In this document: one piece after another, positions 1 through 6,356 of the stretch
Layout of the letters: each line of letters begins with the position of its first letter
Position numbering within the stretch: the stretch's first letter is position 1
Program-made: the position numbers and the translations under genes
Assembly: GCA_964626065.1 (NCBI GenBank)
Contig: CAZVDE010000074.1
Coordinates: forward strand, 1 to 6,356
Source: UBA3910 sp964626065
Lineage (GTDB): Bacteria; Bacillota; Limnochordia; Darwinibacteriales; Darwinibacteriaceae
Direction: 5' to 3'
Length of the DNA stretch: 6,356 nt
Notes under the pieces: generated by a model
The model's database searches: none
What the model saw: the letters and a program-made list of their open reading frames with translations, nothing else
What the model was told of the DNA's origin: nothing

Positions 1-2812
1 GGGGGTGTGGCTCTGGCCTTGGGGGTATGGGGGCAAATGGGTGCCCTTTGTGCAGCAGGATGATTACGGCAAGATCGCGATCTGCGAGGTGCCCCTCAAA
101 CACAAGCGCTTAGGGTTTCTAATCAGGGGCGAATCGTGGGAGAAGGATATTGACCACGACCGCTATATTGAAGATTTTATCGGGGAGCGGGCCGAAGTAT
201 GGCTGATCAGCGGTGACCCCCAAGTTTATTTGGCTCCCCCGGCCCATCTGCGCACCGATCTTCGCCATTTCCCCGAATTGGAAGTAACCGTTCATTATTA
301 CCGCTATGATCAAAACTATGCCGGGTGGAACCTGTGGCTGTGGCAGGAGGGGGAAGAGGGCCGGCAGGTTCAGTTCTGCAGTGAAGACCAATACGGTTTC
401 ACTGCGCGCCTATTATTGGAGTGCCAGACGGACGGAGGCGGGCTCGGCTTTGTGCTGCGCAAAAGCAGCATGAAAAACGCCTGGCTGCAGAAGGACGGAT
501 CAGATCGCTGGCTGCCCTTTTACCGCACTGATGAACGGGGGAGGCTGTCCATCTGGCTTTTACAGGGCGATCCTAAGATTTATTACGAGCAGGAAGATGT
601 GGACCGCACCCCAAGTATGACTAGGGCTGTGATTGAAGATTTAAATGTGATCAGAGTTGAAACCTACCTACCCGTTTCACCCGCTTTGGATGAAATCTGG
701 GGATTCCGCCTGCGCCGGCGCTCTAGGAAAATCAGGATCAAAACGGTGCAGCCTGTGGGGCCCTGCGGCCACTGGCCCGCCCATTTTTTAATTAAGACGG
801 AAGAACCTCTTGATTTGGAAGGTAGATACCATCTTAAACATAAGACGCACGGCTATTTTCCGGTCAGTTTCGGCGCGGTATTTGCCGGTGCTGCGTTTCA
901 AGAAAAATTTCACTACGACGGGGATGATCTGGGTGCAGCCTACACCCGGGAAGCGACCGTGTTTAAGGTGTGGGCACCTACCGCCAAAAGAATGGAAGTC
1001 ATTCTTTACAAAAACGGGGAGGGGGGCCAAGGCAGCGCCATTCCCCTAAAACGGGGCAGCCGGGGTGTGTGGTCCGCCACGTTAGAAGGCGATTTAGAGG
1101 GCTGGTTTTATAATTTTTTGGTTACGCACGGCAAGAAGACAAGTGAAGTTGTGGACCCCTATGCTAAAGCGGCGGGGGTGAACGGCAGGCGGGGCCAAAT
1201 TGTCGATTTAAGCAAGACCAACCCCGAGGGGTGGGAGCAGCTGCAGTGGCTGCCCTTGGATAACCCGGTTGATGCCGTTATCTACGAAGTCCATGTGCGG
1301 GATTTTTCCAGCTCGCCTAATTCGGGTATTGGGGCTAAGGGCCGCTATGTGGGTGTGGTAGAGCAGGGCACTGAAACACCGCGGGGTGTTGTGACAGGCC
1401 TCGATCATTTACGGGATTTGGGCGTAACCCATGTTCATCTGCTGCCCGTTTTTGATTTCGCCACAGTCGATGAGCGCAACCCCCTATCCGGTTACAATTG
1501 GGGTTATGATCCCTTAAATTATAATGTGCCTGAAGGGTCATATGCCAGTGATCCCTACGATGGGCGCATCAGGATTCGCGAGCTAAAACAGCTTATCTTA
1601 GGCCTTGGGCAGGCCGGGATCGGCACAATTATGGATGTGGTCTACAATCATACTTTTCAAAGTTTGTCGTCTTCGTTAAACAAACTGGTCCCCGGTTATT
1701 ACTACCGCCTTCACCGTGACGGGACTTTTTCCAACGGCTCGGGCTGCGGCAATGAATTGGCCGATGAGCGTTCTATGGTGCGCAAGCTCATCGTTGATTC
1801 AGCGGGGTATTGGGCAGAGGAGTATAAATTGGCCGGTTTTCGTTTTGACCTGATGGGCCTGCACCATCTGGACACGATGGGCGCCATTCGGGATAGGGTA
1901 GACGAAATTAACCCCGAGTTTTTGATTTACGGCGAGGGTTGGGCAGGCGGCGCCAGCACTTTAAACGAAGAGCAGCGGGCGGTGAAGCGCAATACAAGCA
2001 GATTAAGGCGGGTGTCTTCTTTCTGCAACGATCTGCGGGATGGTATTAAAGGCCATGTTTTTCATAATGCGGAGGCGGGCTTTATTCAGGGGGCGGGTAT
2101 GGAAGAGACGGTCAAGTTTGGAATGGTGGGCGCGGTCCAGCACCCCCAGATCGATTACGGCTGGGTGCTGTATTCCAGGGGCCCTTGGGCGGTGGAGCCC
2201 AGCCAGTGCGTGCTGTACGCGGAGGCCCATGATAATCTTACGCTTTGGGATAAGCTTTTAATTACAACGCCGCCTGAGGCGGAGCAAGAAAGGATCGCCA
2301 TGATCAAATTGGCCCACGCCATTATCTTAACCAGCCAAGGCATTCCTTTTATTCATGCGGGCCAGGATTTTGCCCGCACTAAGGGGGGCGATCCCAACAG
2401 CTATCAGTCACCCGATCATGTTAATCAGCTGGACTGGGAACGCAAGGGAGAATACTTGGAGGTTTATGAGTATACGAGGGGTTTGATCCGATTGAGAAAG
2501 GAAAGGCCCGCCCTGCGCATGCGCAGGGGGGCGGAGGTGCGCACCAAACTTAGGTTTTTAGAAATGACCCGCGGGAATATGCTGGGCTATGCTTTAGGCC
2601 CCCACGCCAATGACGATCCGATAGAAACCATTTTGGCCTTTTTTAACGGCAGCGGGCAGGCGGTGCGAGTGGGCGTTCCTGAGGGTGAATGGGATATTCT
2701 GGCCAATCATGAAAGCGCGGGCGGCAGTTTGGGCAGTATATGGGGCCCGCAGGTGTGGGTGCAGGCTCGCGGTGCGCTTCTTTTAGGCGGAAGGGGCGGT
2801 CTTCATGCGTAA
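1..2812 (+). CDS. pulA: Type I pullulanase (GH13) with tandem CBM41 modules, 5' partial
   Basis: Debranching enzyme that hydrolyses alpha-1,6 linkages in pullulan, amylopectin or glycogen. Residues are counted from the codon at base 5. A first CBM41 module (about 1-85) is cut by the window edge: its WLWPWG motif sits on the edge, so the GTG at base 5 is internal and the true start lies upstream. A second CBM41 (about 96-195) has YRYDQNYAGWNLWLW. Residues about 205-305 match the N-terminal region of B. subtilis AmyX as I recall it. A CBM48-like domain follows (about 306-400, FKVWAPTA), then the GH13 barrel. The barrel carries the type I signature YNWGYDP (497-503), region I DVVYNHT (544-550), nucleophile D615 in GFRFDLMG, acid/base E644 in YGEGW, and D743 in EAHDNLTLWDKL. 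All catalytic residues are present. A beta-rich C-terminal domain spans about 830-930. It is coupled to glgB. A signal peptide cannot be assessed. Family assignment is firm; substrate and location are inference. Confidence 0.95.
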   Translation, partial: GVWLWPWGYGGKWVPFVQQDDYGKIAICEVPLKHKRLGFLIRGESWEKDIDHDRYIEDFIGERAEVWLISGDPQVYLAPPAHLRTDLRHFPELEVTVHYYRYDQNYAGWNLWLWQEGEEGRQVQFCSEDQYGFTARLLLECQTDGGGLGFVLRKSSMKNAWLQKDGSDRWLPFYRTDERGRLSIWLLQGDPKIYYEQEDVDRTPSMTRAVIEDLNVIRVETYLPVSPALDEIWGFRLRRRSRKIRIKTVQPVGPCGHWPAHFLIKTEEPLDLEGRYHLKHKTHGYFPVSFGAVFAGAAFQEKFHYDGDDLGAAYTREATVFKVWAPTAKRMEVILYKNGEGGQGSAIPLKRGSRGVWSATLEGDLEGWFYNFLVTHGKKTSEVVDPYAKAAGVNGRRGQIVDLSKTNPEGWEQLQWLPLDNPVDAVIYEVHVRDFSSSPNSGIGAKGRYVGVVEQGTETPRGVVTGLDHLRDLGVTHVHLLPVFDFATVDERNPLSGYNWGYDPLNYNVPEGSYASDPYDGRIRIRELKQLILGLGQAGIGTIMDVVYNHTFQSLSSSLNKLVPGYYYRLHRDGTFSNGSGCGNELADERSMVRKLIVDSAGYWAEEYKLAGFRFDLMGLHHLDTMGAIRDRVDEINPEFLIYGEGWAGGASTLNEEQRAVKRNTSRLRRVSSFCNDLRDGIKGHVFHNAEAGFIQGAGMEETVKFGMVGAVQHPQIDYGWVLYSRGPWAVEPSQCVLYAEAHDNLTLWDKLLITTPPEAEQERIAMIKLAHAIILTSQGIPFIHAGQDFARTKGGDPNSYQSPDHVNQLDWERKGEYLEVYEYTRGLIRLRKERPALRMRRGAEVRTKLRFLEMTRGNMLGYALGPHANDDPIETILAFFNGSGQAVRVGVPEGEWDILANHESAGGSLGSIWGPQVWVQARGALLLGGRGGLHA
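2789..2800 (+). promoter_or_regulatory. Ribosome-binding site of glgB inside the pullulanase 3' end
   Basis: The purine-rich stretch GGAAGGGGCGGT ends 4 bases before the glgB ATG. Its AAGGGG core (2791-2796) lies 8 bases upstream. It is a moderate Shine-Dalgarno match embedded in pullulanase codons, which fits translational coupling of the two genes and supports the ATG at 2805 as the glgB start. Confidence 0.6.
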
Positions 2813-4718
2813 ATGGCCCGCTTCCCCTTATAATCCCCGCGACCGCTATTTGTTCCACCAGGGTACCCATTTTGAAAGCTACACTTTTATGGGTGGGCAC
2901 TTAACAAAGCAGGGGGGCCTGCAGGGTGCCCGTTTCGCCGTTTGGGCGCCGAAGGCACAGAGGGTTTCGGTTGTGGGTGATTTCAATAATTGGGACGGAA
3001 GAAAAAACATACTGGAAAAGATGCCCGAATCGGGGATTTGGGCCGGGTTTGTCCCCCATTTAAAGGAGGGCGATCTGTACAAGTATGAGATTTTGACAGC
3101 GCAGGGAAGGATCAGTTTAAAGGCGGACCCTTATGCTTTTTGGGCCGAGAAAAAGCCCAATACCGCTTCACGCCTCTGTGATCTGCACAGCTACGAGTGG
3201 GGGGATCAAAAGTGGCAGAATGAAAAAATGCAGAGGGACCAATATGCCGACCCCATGCTGATTTATGAGGTGCACTTGGGTTCTTGGAAGCAGCACGGCC
3301 GGGAGGATTACTACACTTACTCGGAACTTACGGATGAGTTGATTGACTATGTGGCGGAGATGGGCTTTACCCATATTGAACTTTTGCCCATTTTGGAACA
3401 CCCCTTTGACGGTTCTTGGGGCTACCAGATTATGGGTTATTACGCCGCGACGAGCAGGCACGGGCACCCCGGGGAATTTATGCGCTTTATTGATCGCTGC
3501 CATCAAAGGGGAATTGGGGTCATTTTAGATTGGGTGCCGGGGCATTTTGTCCGGGATGATCCGGGCCTGAGGCTCTTCGATGGGACACCTTGCTATGAAT
3601 ATGCCGATGCGCGCCGCGCTCGCAATGAAGGCTGGGGGACGAGTAATTTCGATTTGGGCAAGACCGAGGTGCAGAGTTTTCTGATTTCTAATGCCCTGTT
3701 TTGGCTGGATGTTTTTCATCTGGACGGTTTAAGGGTGGATGCGGTGGCAGCCATACTCTACCTTGATTATGATAAAAAACCGGGGGAATGGAACCCCAAC
3801 TCCCGGGGGGGCCGGGAAAATTTGGAGGGCATTGCCTTTTTGCAGAAGCTGAACGAAGAGGTTTTTGCCCGCTTTCCCCAAGCGATCATGGCCGCGGAAG
3901 AAAGCACTGCCTGGCCCTTGGTTTCCAGGCCCACCTATTTAGGCGGCTTGGGCTTTAATTATAAGTGGAATATGGGTTGGATGAACGATGTCTTAGAATA
4001 CATGGAAAAGGATCCGATACATCGCAAATACCACCACAACCTACTCACGTTTTCTTTTATGTACGCCTTCAGCGAAAACTTTATCCTGCCCCTTTCCCAC
4101 GATGAGGTGGTACACGGCAAAAGATCACTGCTAAATAAGATGCCCGGCGATTACTGGCAGAAGTTCGCTAATCTCAGGGCCTTATTGGCCTTTATGATGG
4201 CCCACCCGGGCAAGAAACTGCTTTTTATGGGTTACGAGTTCGGCCAGTTTATTGAATGGAAATACGATCAAGGCCTGGATTGGCTGCTGCTCGATTACCC
4301 CATGCATAAAAAACTGCAGGATTTCAATAGAGCGCTTAACCGATTTTATAAGGATCAGAAGGCACTTTGGGAACAAGACTTCACTCCCGCCGGCTTTGAG
4401 TGGATCGACGGCAGTGATAGTGAACAGAGTGTAATCACATTCATCCGTAAAGGCAAGAACCCGAAAAACCACCTAGTCATCGCTTTTAATTTTACGCCTG
4501 TGGTAAGGGAAAAGTATCGCATCGGTGTGCCTCAAAAAGCAGCATACACAGAAATCTTCAACAGCGATGACGCCAGATGGGGCGGGTCCGGGCAGCTCAA
4601 TCAAGCAGTAATTAAGGCACAGAATTTAGCTTGGCATTCCCAGCGATACTCGGTTGAAATAAAACTGCCGCCCTTGGGGGCGATCTTTTTGCAGCCCCAC
4701 AGCGAAATGCCTTTTTAA
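2805..4718 (+). CDS. glgB: 1,4-alpha-glucan branching enzyme (GH13_9)
   Basis: Cytoplasmic glycogen branching enzyme: it cuts alpha-1,4 chains and re-attaches them as alpha-1,6 branches. The 637-residue length fits the short Bacillota form with a single N-terminal domain. A CBM48/N-domain spans about 15-115 (FHQGTHFESY, FAVWAPKAQRVSVVGDFNNWD). The barrel shows YEVHLGSW (154-161), GSWGYQIMGYYA, region I DWVPGHF (242-248), nucleophile D312 in GLRVDAVA, acid/base E365 in AAEEST, and D433 in LPLSHDEVVHGK. These are followed by KLLFMGYEFGQ and a beta-sandwich C-terminal domain (about 530-630). Stretches such as WGTSNFDLGKTEV and GGLGFNYKWNMGWMNDVL closely resemble B. subtilis GlgB from memory. The ATG overlaps the upstream stop by 8 bases, has an RBS, and puts the family's N-terminal FHxGT motif near residue 18. 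No key residue is missing and there is no frameshift. Confidence 0.97.
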   Translation: MRKWPASPYNPRDRYLFHQGTHFESYTFMGGHLTKQGGLQGARFAVWAPKAQRVSVVGDFNNWDGRKNILEKMPESGIWAGFVPHLKEGDLYKYEILTAQGRISLKADPYAFWAEKKPNTASRLCDLHSYEWGDQKWQNEKMQRDQYADPMLIYEVHLGSWKQHGREDYYTYSELTDELIDYVAEMGFTHIELLPILEHPFDGSWGYQIMGYYAATSRHGHPGEFMRFIDRCHQRGIGVILDWVPGHFVRDDPGLRLFDGTPCYEYADARRARNEGWGTSNFDLGKTEVQSFLISNALFWLDVFHLDGLRVDAVAAILYLDYDKKPGEWNPNSRGGRENLEGIAFLQKLNEEVFARFPQAIMAAEESTAWPLVSRPTYLGGLGFNYKWNMGWMNDVLEYMEKDPIHRKYHHNLLTFSFMYAFSENFILPLSHDEVVHGKRSLLNKMPGDYWQKFANLRALLAFMMAHPGKKLLFMGYEFGQFIEWKYDQGLDWLLLDYPMHKKLQDFNRALNRFYKDQKALWEQDFTPAGFEWIDGSDSEQSVITFIRKGKNPKNHLVIAFNFTPVVREKYRIGVPQKAAYTEIFNSDDARWGGSGQLNQAVIKAQNLAWHSQRYSVEIKLPPLGAIFLQPHSEMPF

Positions 4719-4734
4719 TCTTGAGCAAGGCCCT

Positions 4735-6087
4735 TTATCCGCCCAAGCTGCGAAGTTCGTTGGTTAAGTCCGCTAAATCACGGGCTGCCGCCAGGATAGT
4801 GCGGATCGAACTTGCTTGTTCTTGTGAGGATTGCGATACATCATCGCAGCCCGCTGACAGTTGTTGAAGATCCTGTAGTGATTCTTCTATACCCGTGGCA
4901 ACGTTTTCGATGCTCTCCACAATCGTTTCGAAGGAAGCGGCCGTTTCATTGACCGCTTCAAACCCGAGTTCCGCTTTGTTCTTATTTTGGCCGAAGGTAT
5001 CTTTTACCGTTTCGGTGTGGTTTGTTAAGGTGGCAATCAGGCCTCGAATTTGATCGGTGGATTTTTGCGTTTGTTCCGCCAAATGGCGGATTTCGTCCGC
5101 CACAACCGCAAAACCGCGCCCTTCTTCACCTGCCCTTGCAGCTTCGATGGCTGCATTTAGTGCCAGCAGATTGGTTTGTTCCGCTATATCGGCGATCAGT
5201 TCGATGATGCCCCTTATTTCGGTGGAGGAGTGTTCCAGTTCCGCCACTATTGCCTCGGATTGGTGGGAAAAATTAAGGATCTCCTGAATCAGATCGTGGG
5301 TGCGGTTCATTTTTTCCAGGCCGTCTAAAGCAAGTGCGTTCACATTTTGGGCCGAGCTTGAAATTTGTTCTGATGAGTCATTAAGCCTTTCTGTACCCAT
5401 GGAGATGTCGCCCATTTCTGCGGCCACCGAATCGACGGCGGTGGCCGTTTGCCCAATAGAACGGGAGAGATTATCGCTGATGCCGGCGGCCCTTTCCACT
5501 AACCCTTGAGTTTCTCTGCGAATTTGAGCCAGTTCTTCCATGGTCTTTGTCGCCTCAGATTCTCTTTGTTCCGCAAAGGTAATCAATTTGGAAGCTTGCT
5601 TGGCCAAGCTGCCCGCAACGATCGCCCCGAAAAGGGCGATGATTATAAAAGAGATCCAGCTCATGGCGGGGATGTGCAATACATAGGCCCAGGTGTTGAA
5701 GTAGGCGCTGATTGCGTTAAATAAGAAAAGCACAAAAGTATAATAGACAACGAGTCCGGCGTTGTAATACATGGTGACGGCCAAAAGCCCCACAACCATG
5801 GTCAGGGGAATGGCTAGATTTTCGACGCCCAAAACGACCATGAGTACCGCCCAGATAAGGGCCAGTAGCGTCGCAACCGCGTATTTAGCCAGATAGCCAT
5901 AACGGGTTTTAGCCAAGAAATGAATGCCGACCATTGCCACAGCCGCTATAATCAAAATGCTGACACTGGCAAAATCTACGTTAAAGCCATAGTACAATTC
6001 GGGGACAAACACGGCAAAAGCCACAGCGAACACAATGGAGAGGATCTTGTTTACCTTTAGTTCATGTTCCGCCAGTAAAGAGTTAAT
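4735..6087 (-). CDS. Methyl-accepting chemotaxis protein, six membrane segments, no HAMP
   Basis: Chemoreceptor expected to signal through CheW/CheA. Numbering starts at the ATT at 6087-6085 (450 residues). Six hydrophobic segments lie at about 14-30, 40-58, 68-87, 93-110, 112-129 and 142-161, joined by short loops. There is no large external ligand domain and no recognisable HAMP. A long heptad-patterned coiled coil follows from about 165 to the end. It contains the hairpin tip that defines the family, EQTNLLALNAAIEAARAGE then EGRGFAVVADEIRHLAE (303-338). Candidate adaptation Glu/Gln sites are 240-241 and 422-424. No CheR-docking pentapeptide is seen; the protein ends LRSLGG. Start choice: AGGAGG occupies 6100-6095, so the TTG at 6105 lies upstream of its own RBS. 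The ATT is 7 bases downstream of it, and the next GTG falls inside membrane segment 1. If TTG were used the CDS would be 4735-6105 (456 residues). The sensed signal is unknown. Confidence 0.93.
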   Translation of the reverse strand: MNSLLAEHELKVNKILSIVFAVAFAVFVPELYYGFNVDFASVSILIIAAVAMVGIHFLAKTRYGYLAKYAVATLLALIWAVLMVVLGVENLAIPLTMVVGLLAVTMYYNAGLVVYYTFVLFLFNAISAYFNTWAYVLHIPAMSWISFIIIALFGAIVAGSLAKQASKLITFAEQRESEATKTMEELAQIRRETQGLVERAAGISDNLSRSIGQTATAVDSVAAEMGDISMGTERLNDSSEQISSSAQNVNALALDGLEKMNRTHDLIQEILNFSHQSEAIVAELEHSSTEIRGIIELIADIAEQTNLLALNAAIEAARAGEEGRGFAVVADEIRHLAEQTQKSTDQIRGLIATLTNHTETVKDTFGQNKNKAELGFEAVNETAASFETIVESIENVATGIEESLQDLQQLSAGCDDVSQSSQEQASSIRTILAAARDLADLTNELRSLGG

Positions 6088-6093
6088 TTTTAT

Positions 6094-6100
6094 TCCTCCT
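6094..6100 (-). promoter_or_regulatory. Strong Shine-Dalgarno (AGGAGGA) of the chemoreceptor gene
   Basis: On the minus strand AGGAGGA is a near-perfect anti-16S match. It lies within the longest open frame of the receptor, as codons 2-4 if TTG at 6105 were the start. Seven bases separate AGGAGG from an in-frame ATT; no ATG, GTG or TTG lies at a usable distance. This site decides the start call. Confidence 0.75.
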
Positions 6101-6106
6101 AGCAAG

Positions 6107-6135
6107 ATGAAAAAAGTGTGTTTTTAGATTGTCAA
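6107..6135 (-). promoter_or_regulatory. Candidate housekeeping-sigma promoter of the chemoreceptor gene
   Basis: On the minus strand a perfect -35 hexamer TTGACA (6135-6130) is followed after 17 bases by TTTCAT (6112-6107), a 4 of 6 match to TATAAT, with an A/T-rich spacer. Transcription would start near 6102-6099, at the edge of the Shine-Dalgarno, giving a leader of only about 12-15 bases. If this promoter is used, the upstream TTG at 6105 would not be in the mRNA. Seen: hexamers and spacing. Inferred: activity. Confidence 0.4.
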
Positions 6136-6144
6136 TGTTTATTC

Positions 6145-6232
6145 GCACCGAAATGGTGGGTGCCACAGTCAGGCGGAATGAAGTGCCTGTGCCCGAGGAC
6201 CAAAAGTATATTTACCCGGCTTATTGAGCGGG
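6145..6232. other. Cluster of imperfect inverted repeats upstream of the chemoreceptor gene
   Basis: Three potential stem-loops lie side by side. GCACC (6145-6149) can pair with GGTGC (6159-6163). GGG, CACAG and GC between 6158 and 6174 can pair with GC, CTGTG and CCC at 6185-6194, with bulges. CCC-GCT (6215-6221, one bulged G) can pair with AGCGGG (6227-6232) around a 5-base loop. On the minus strand the last one is followed by an A/T-rich stretch, so it could be a weak terminator for a gene to the right. I do not recognise a known riboswitch or small RNA family. The first two stems share bases and could be alternatives. Confidence 0.25.
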
Positions 6233-6268
6233 ATCTTACAAGGGCGGGAAGCCTACATCATCGTCTCC

Positions 6269-6338
6269 AAATAATGGGCAGTTTTGTTTCCTTCGTTAAA
6301 TTATGGGCAGAATCCTGCTGAGGGCTAATAATGCGGTG
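6269..6338. repeat. Direct repeats of a 12-13 base unit, period 28-29
   Basis: AAATAATGGGCAG (6269-6281) recurs as AAATTATGGGCAG (6298-6310), 12 of 13 identical and 29 bases apart. A degenerate third copy, AATAATGCGGTG (6327-6338), lies 28 bases further on and matches 9 of 12. The bases between the copies are unrelated. Possible roles are operator sites, tandem sigma-28-like -10 elements on the minus strand (GCCCATAA and GCCCATTA), or the multiple terminal repeats of an IS21-like element whose body lies to the right. The sequence alone does not decide. Confidence 0.45.
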
Positions 6339-6356
6339 GTGAAATTTACTCTGCTC

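Noticed and set aside
5..7. GTG at base 5 as the pullulanase start
   Set aside because: It falls inside the CBM41 tryptophan motif, the frame stays open to the window edge, and no RBS is visible. The gene continues upstream.
3168..3506. 112-codon minus-strand open frame inside glgB
   Set aside because: Antisense shadow of a highly conserved GH13 region, with no family features of its own. The same holds for the other short frames opposite or within the pullulanase, glgB and receptor genes.
4676..4699. GGGGC/GCCCC inverted repeat near the glgB 3' end as a terminator
   Set aside because: Only a 5-base stem with a 12-base loop. It lies inside glgB coding sequence, and the T-run after it is 13 bases away. 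Not a convincing intrinsic terminator.
6118..6321. 67-codon plus-strand open frame beginning with GTG
   Set aside because: No Shine-Dalgarno precedes it, its translation resembles no family I know, and it overlaps the hairpin and repeat region opposite the receptor promoter. Most likely chance.
6258..6356. Minus-strand open frame running in from the right edge and ending with TGA at 6260-6258 (ends LPIIWRRR)
   Set aside because: It could be the C-terminus of a neighbouring gene, and a hairpin follows it, but about 32 open codons are unremarkable and the repeats run through it. Not enough to call a gene.
6106..6356. Riboswitch (c-di-GMP, cobalamin or fluoride type) upstream of the chemoreceptor
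   Set aside because: Looked for the conserved core motifs of these classes on both strands and did not find them.

Overview
The window most likely comes from a Bacillota (Firmicutes) chromosome, probably a clostridial or related lineage. The GlgB is of the short single-N-domain type and shares signature stretches with Bacillus subtilis GlgB as I recall it. The pullulanase core resembles B. subtilis AmyX. The chemoreceptor gene has a textbook AGGAGG ribosome-binding site. This placement is inference from protein style only; no 16S or other marker is present.

Layout: (1) 1-2812, plus strand: a type I pullulanase (GH13 debranching enzyme) whose 5' end lies outside the window. It carries two tandem CBM41 starch/glycogen-binding modules, the first cut by the window edge. 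(2) 2805-4718, plus strand: glgB, the 1,4-alpha-glucan branching enzyme, complete, overlapping the pullulanase stop by 8 bases. (3) 4719-4734: a 16-base gap between convergent genes with no convincing terminator. (4) 4735-about 6087, minus strand: a methyl-accepting chemotaxis protein with six predicted membrane segments and no extracytoplasmic sensor domain. (5) 6088-6356: its upstream region, holding an AGGAGG site, a TTGACA-type promoter candidate, several imperfect hairpins, and a set of 12-13 base direct repeats near the right edge. No gene is convincing there.

The first two genes form one translationally coupled glycogen/alpha-glucan unit: GlgB makes alpha-1,6 branches and the pullulanase removes them. 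The CBM41 modules would hold the debranching enzyme on branched polymer. Whether the pullulanase is cytoplasmic (glycogen turnover) or secreted (starch use) cannot be decided, because its N-terminus is missing. The chemoreceptor is convergent and is not obviously part of the same function.

Most of the window is ordinary. The points worth a second look are the chemoreceptor start, where the only codon at the right distance from the Shine-Dalgarno is ATT, its membrane-only sensor architecture, and the repeat cluster at the right edge.
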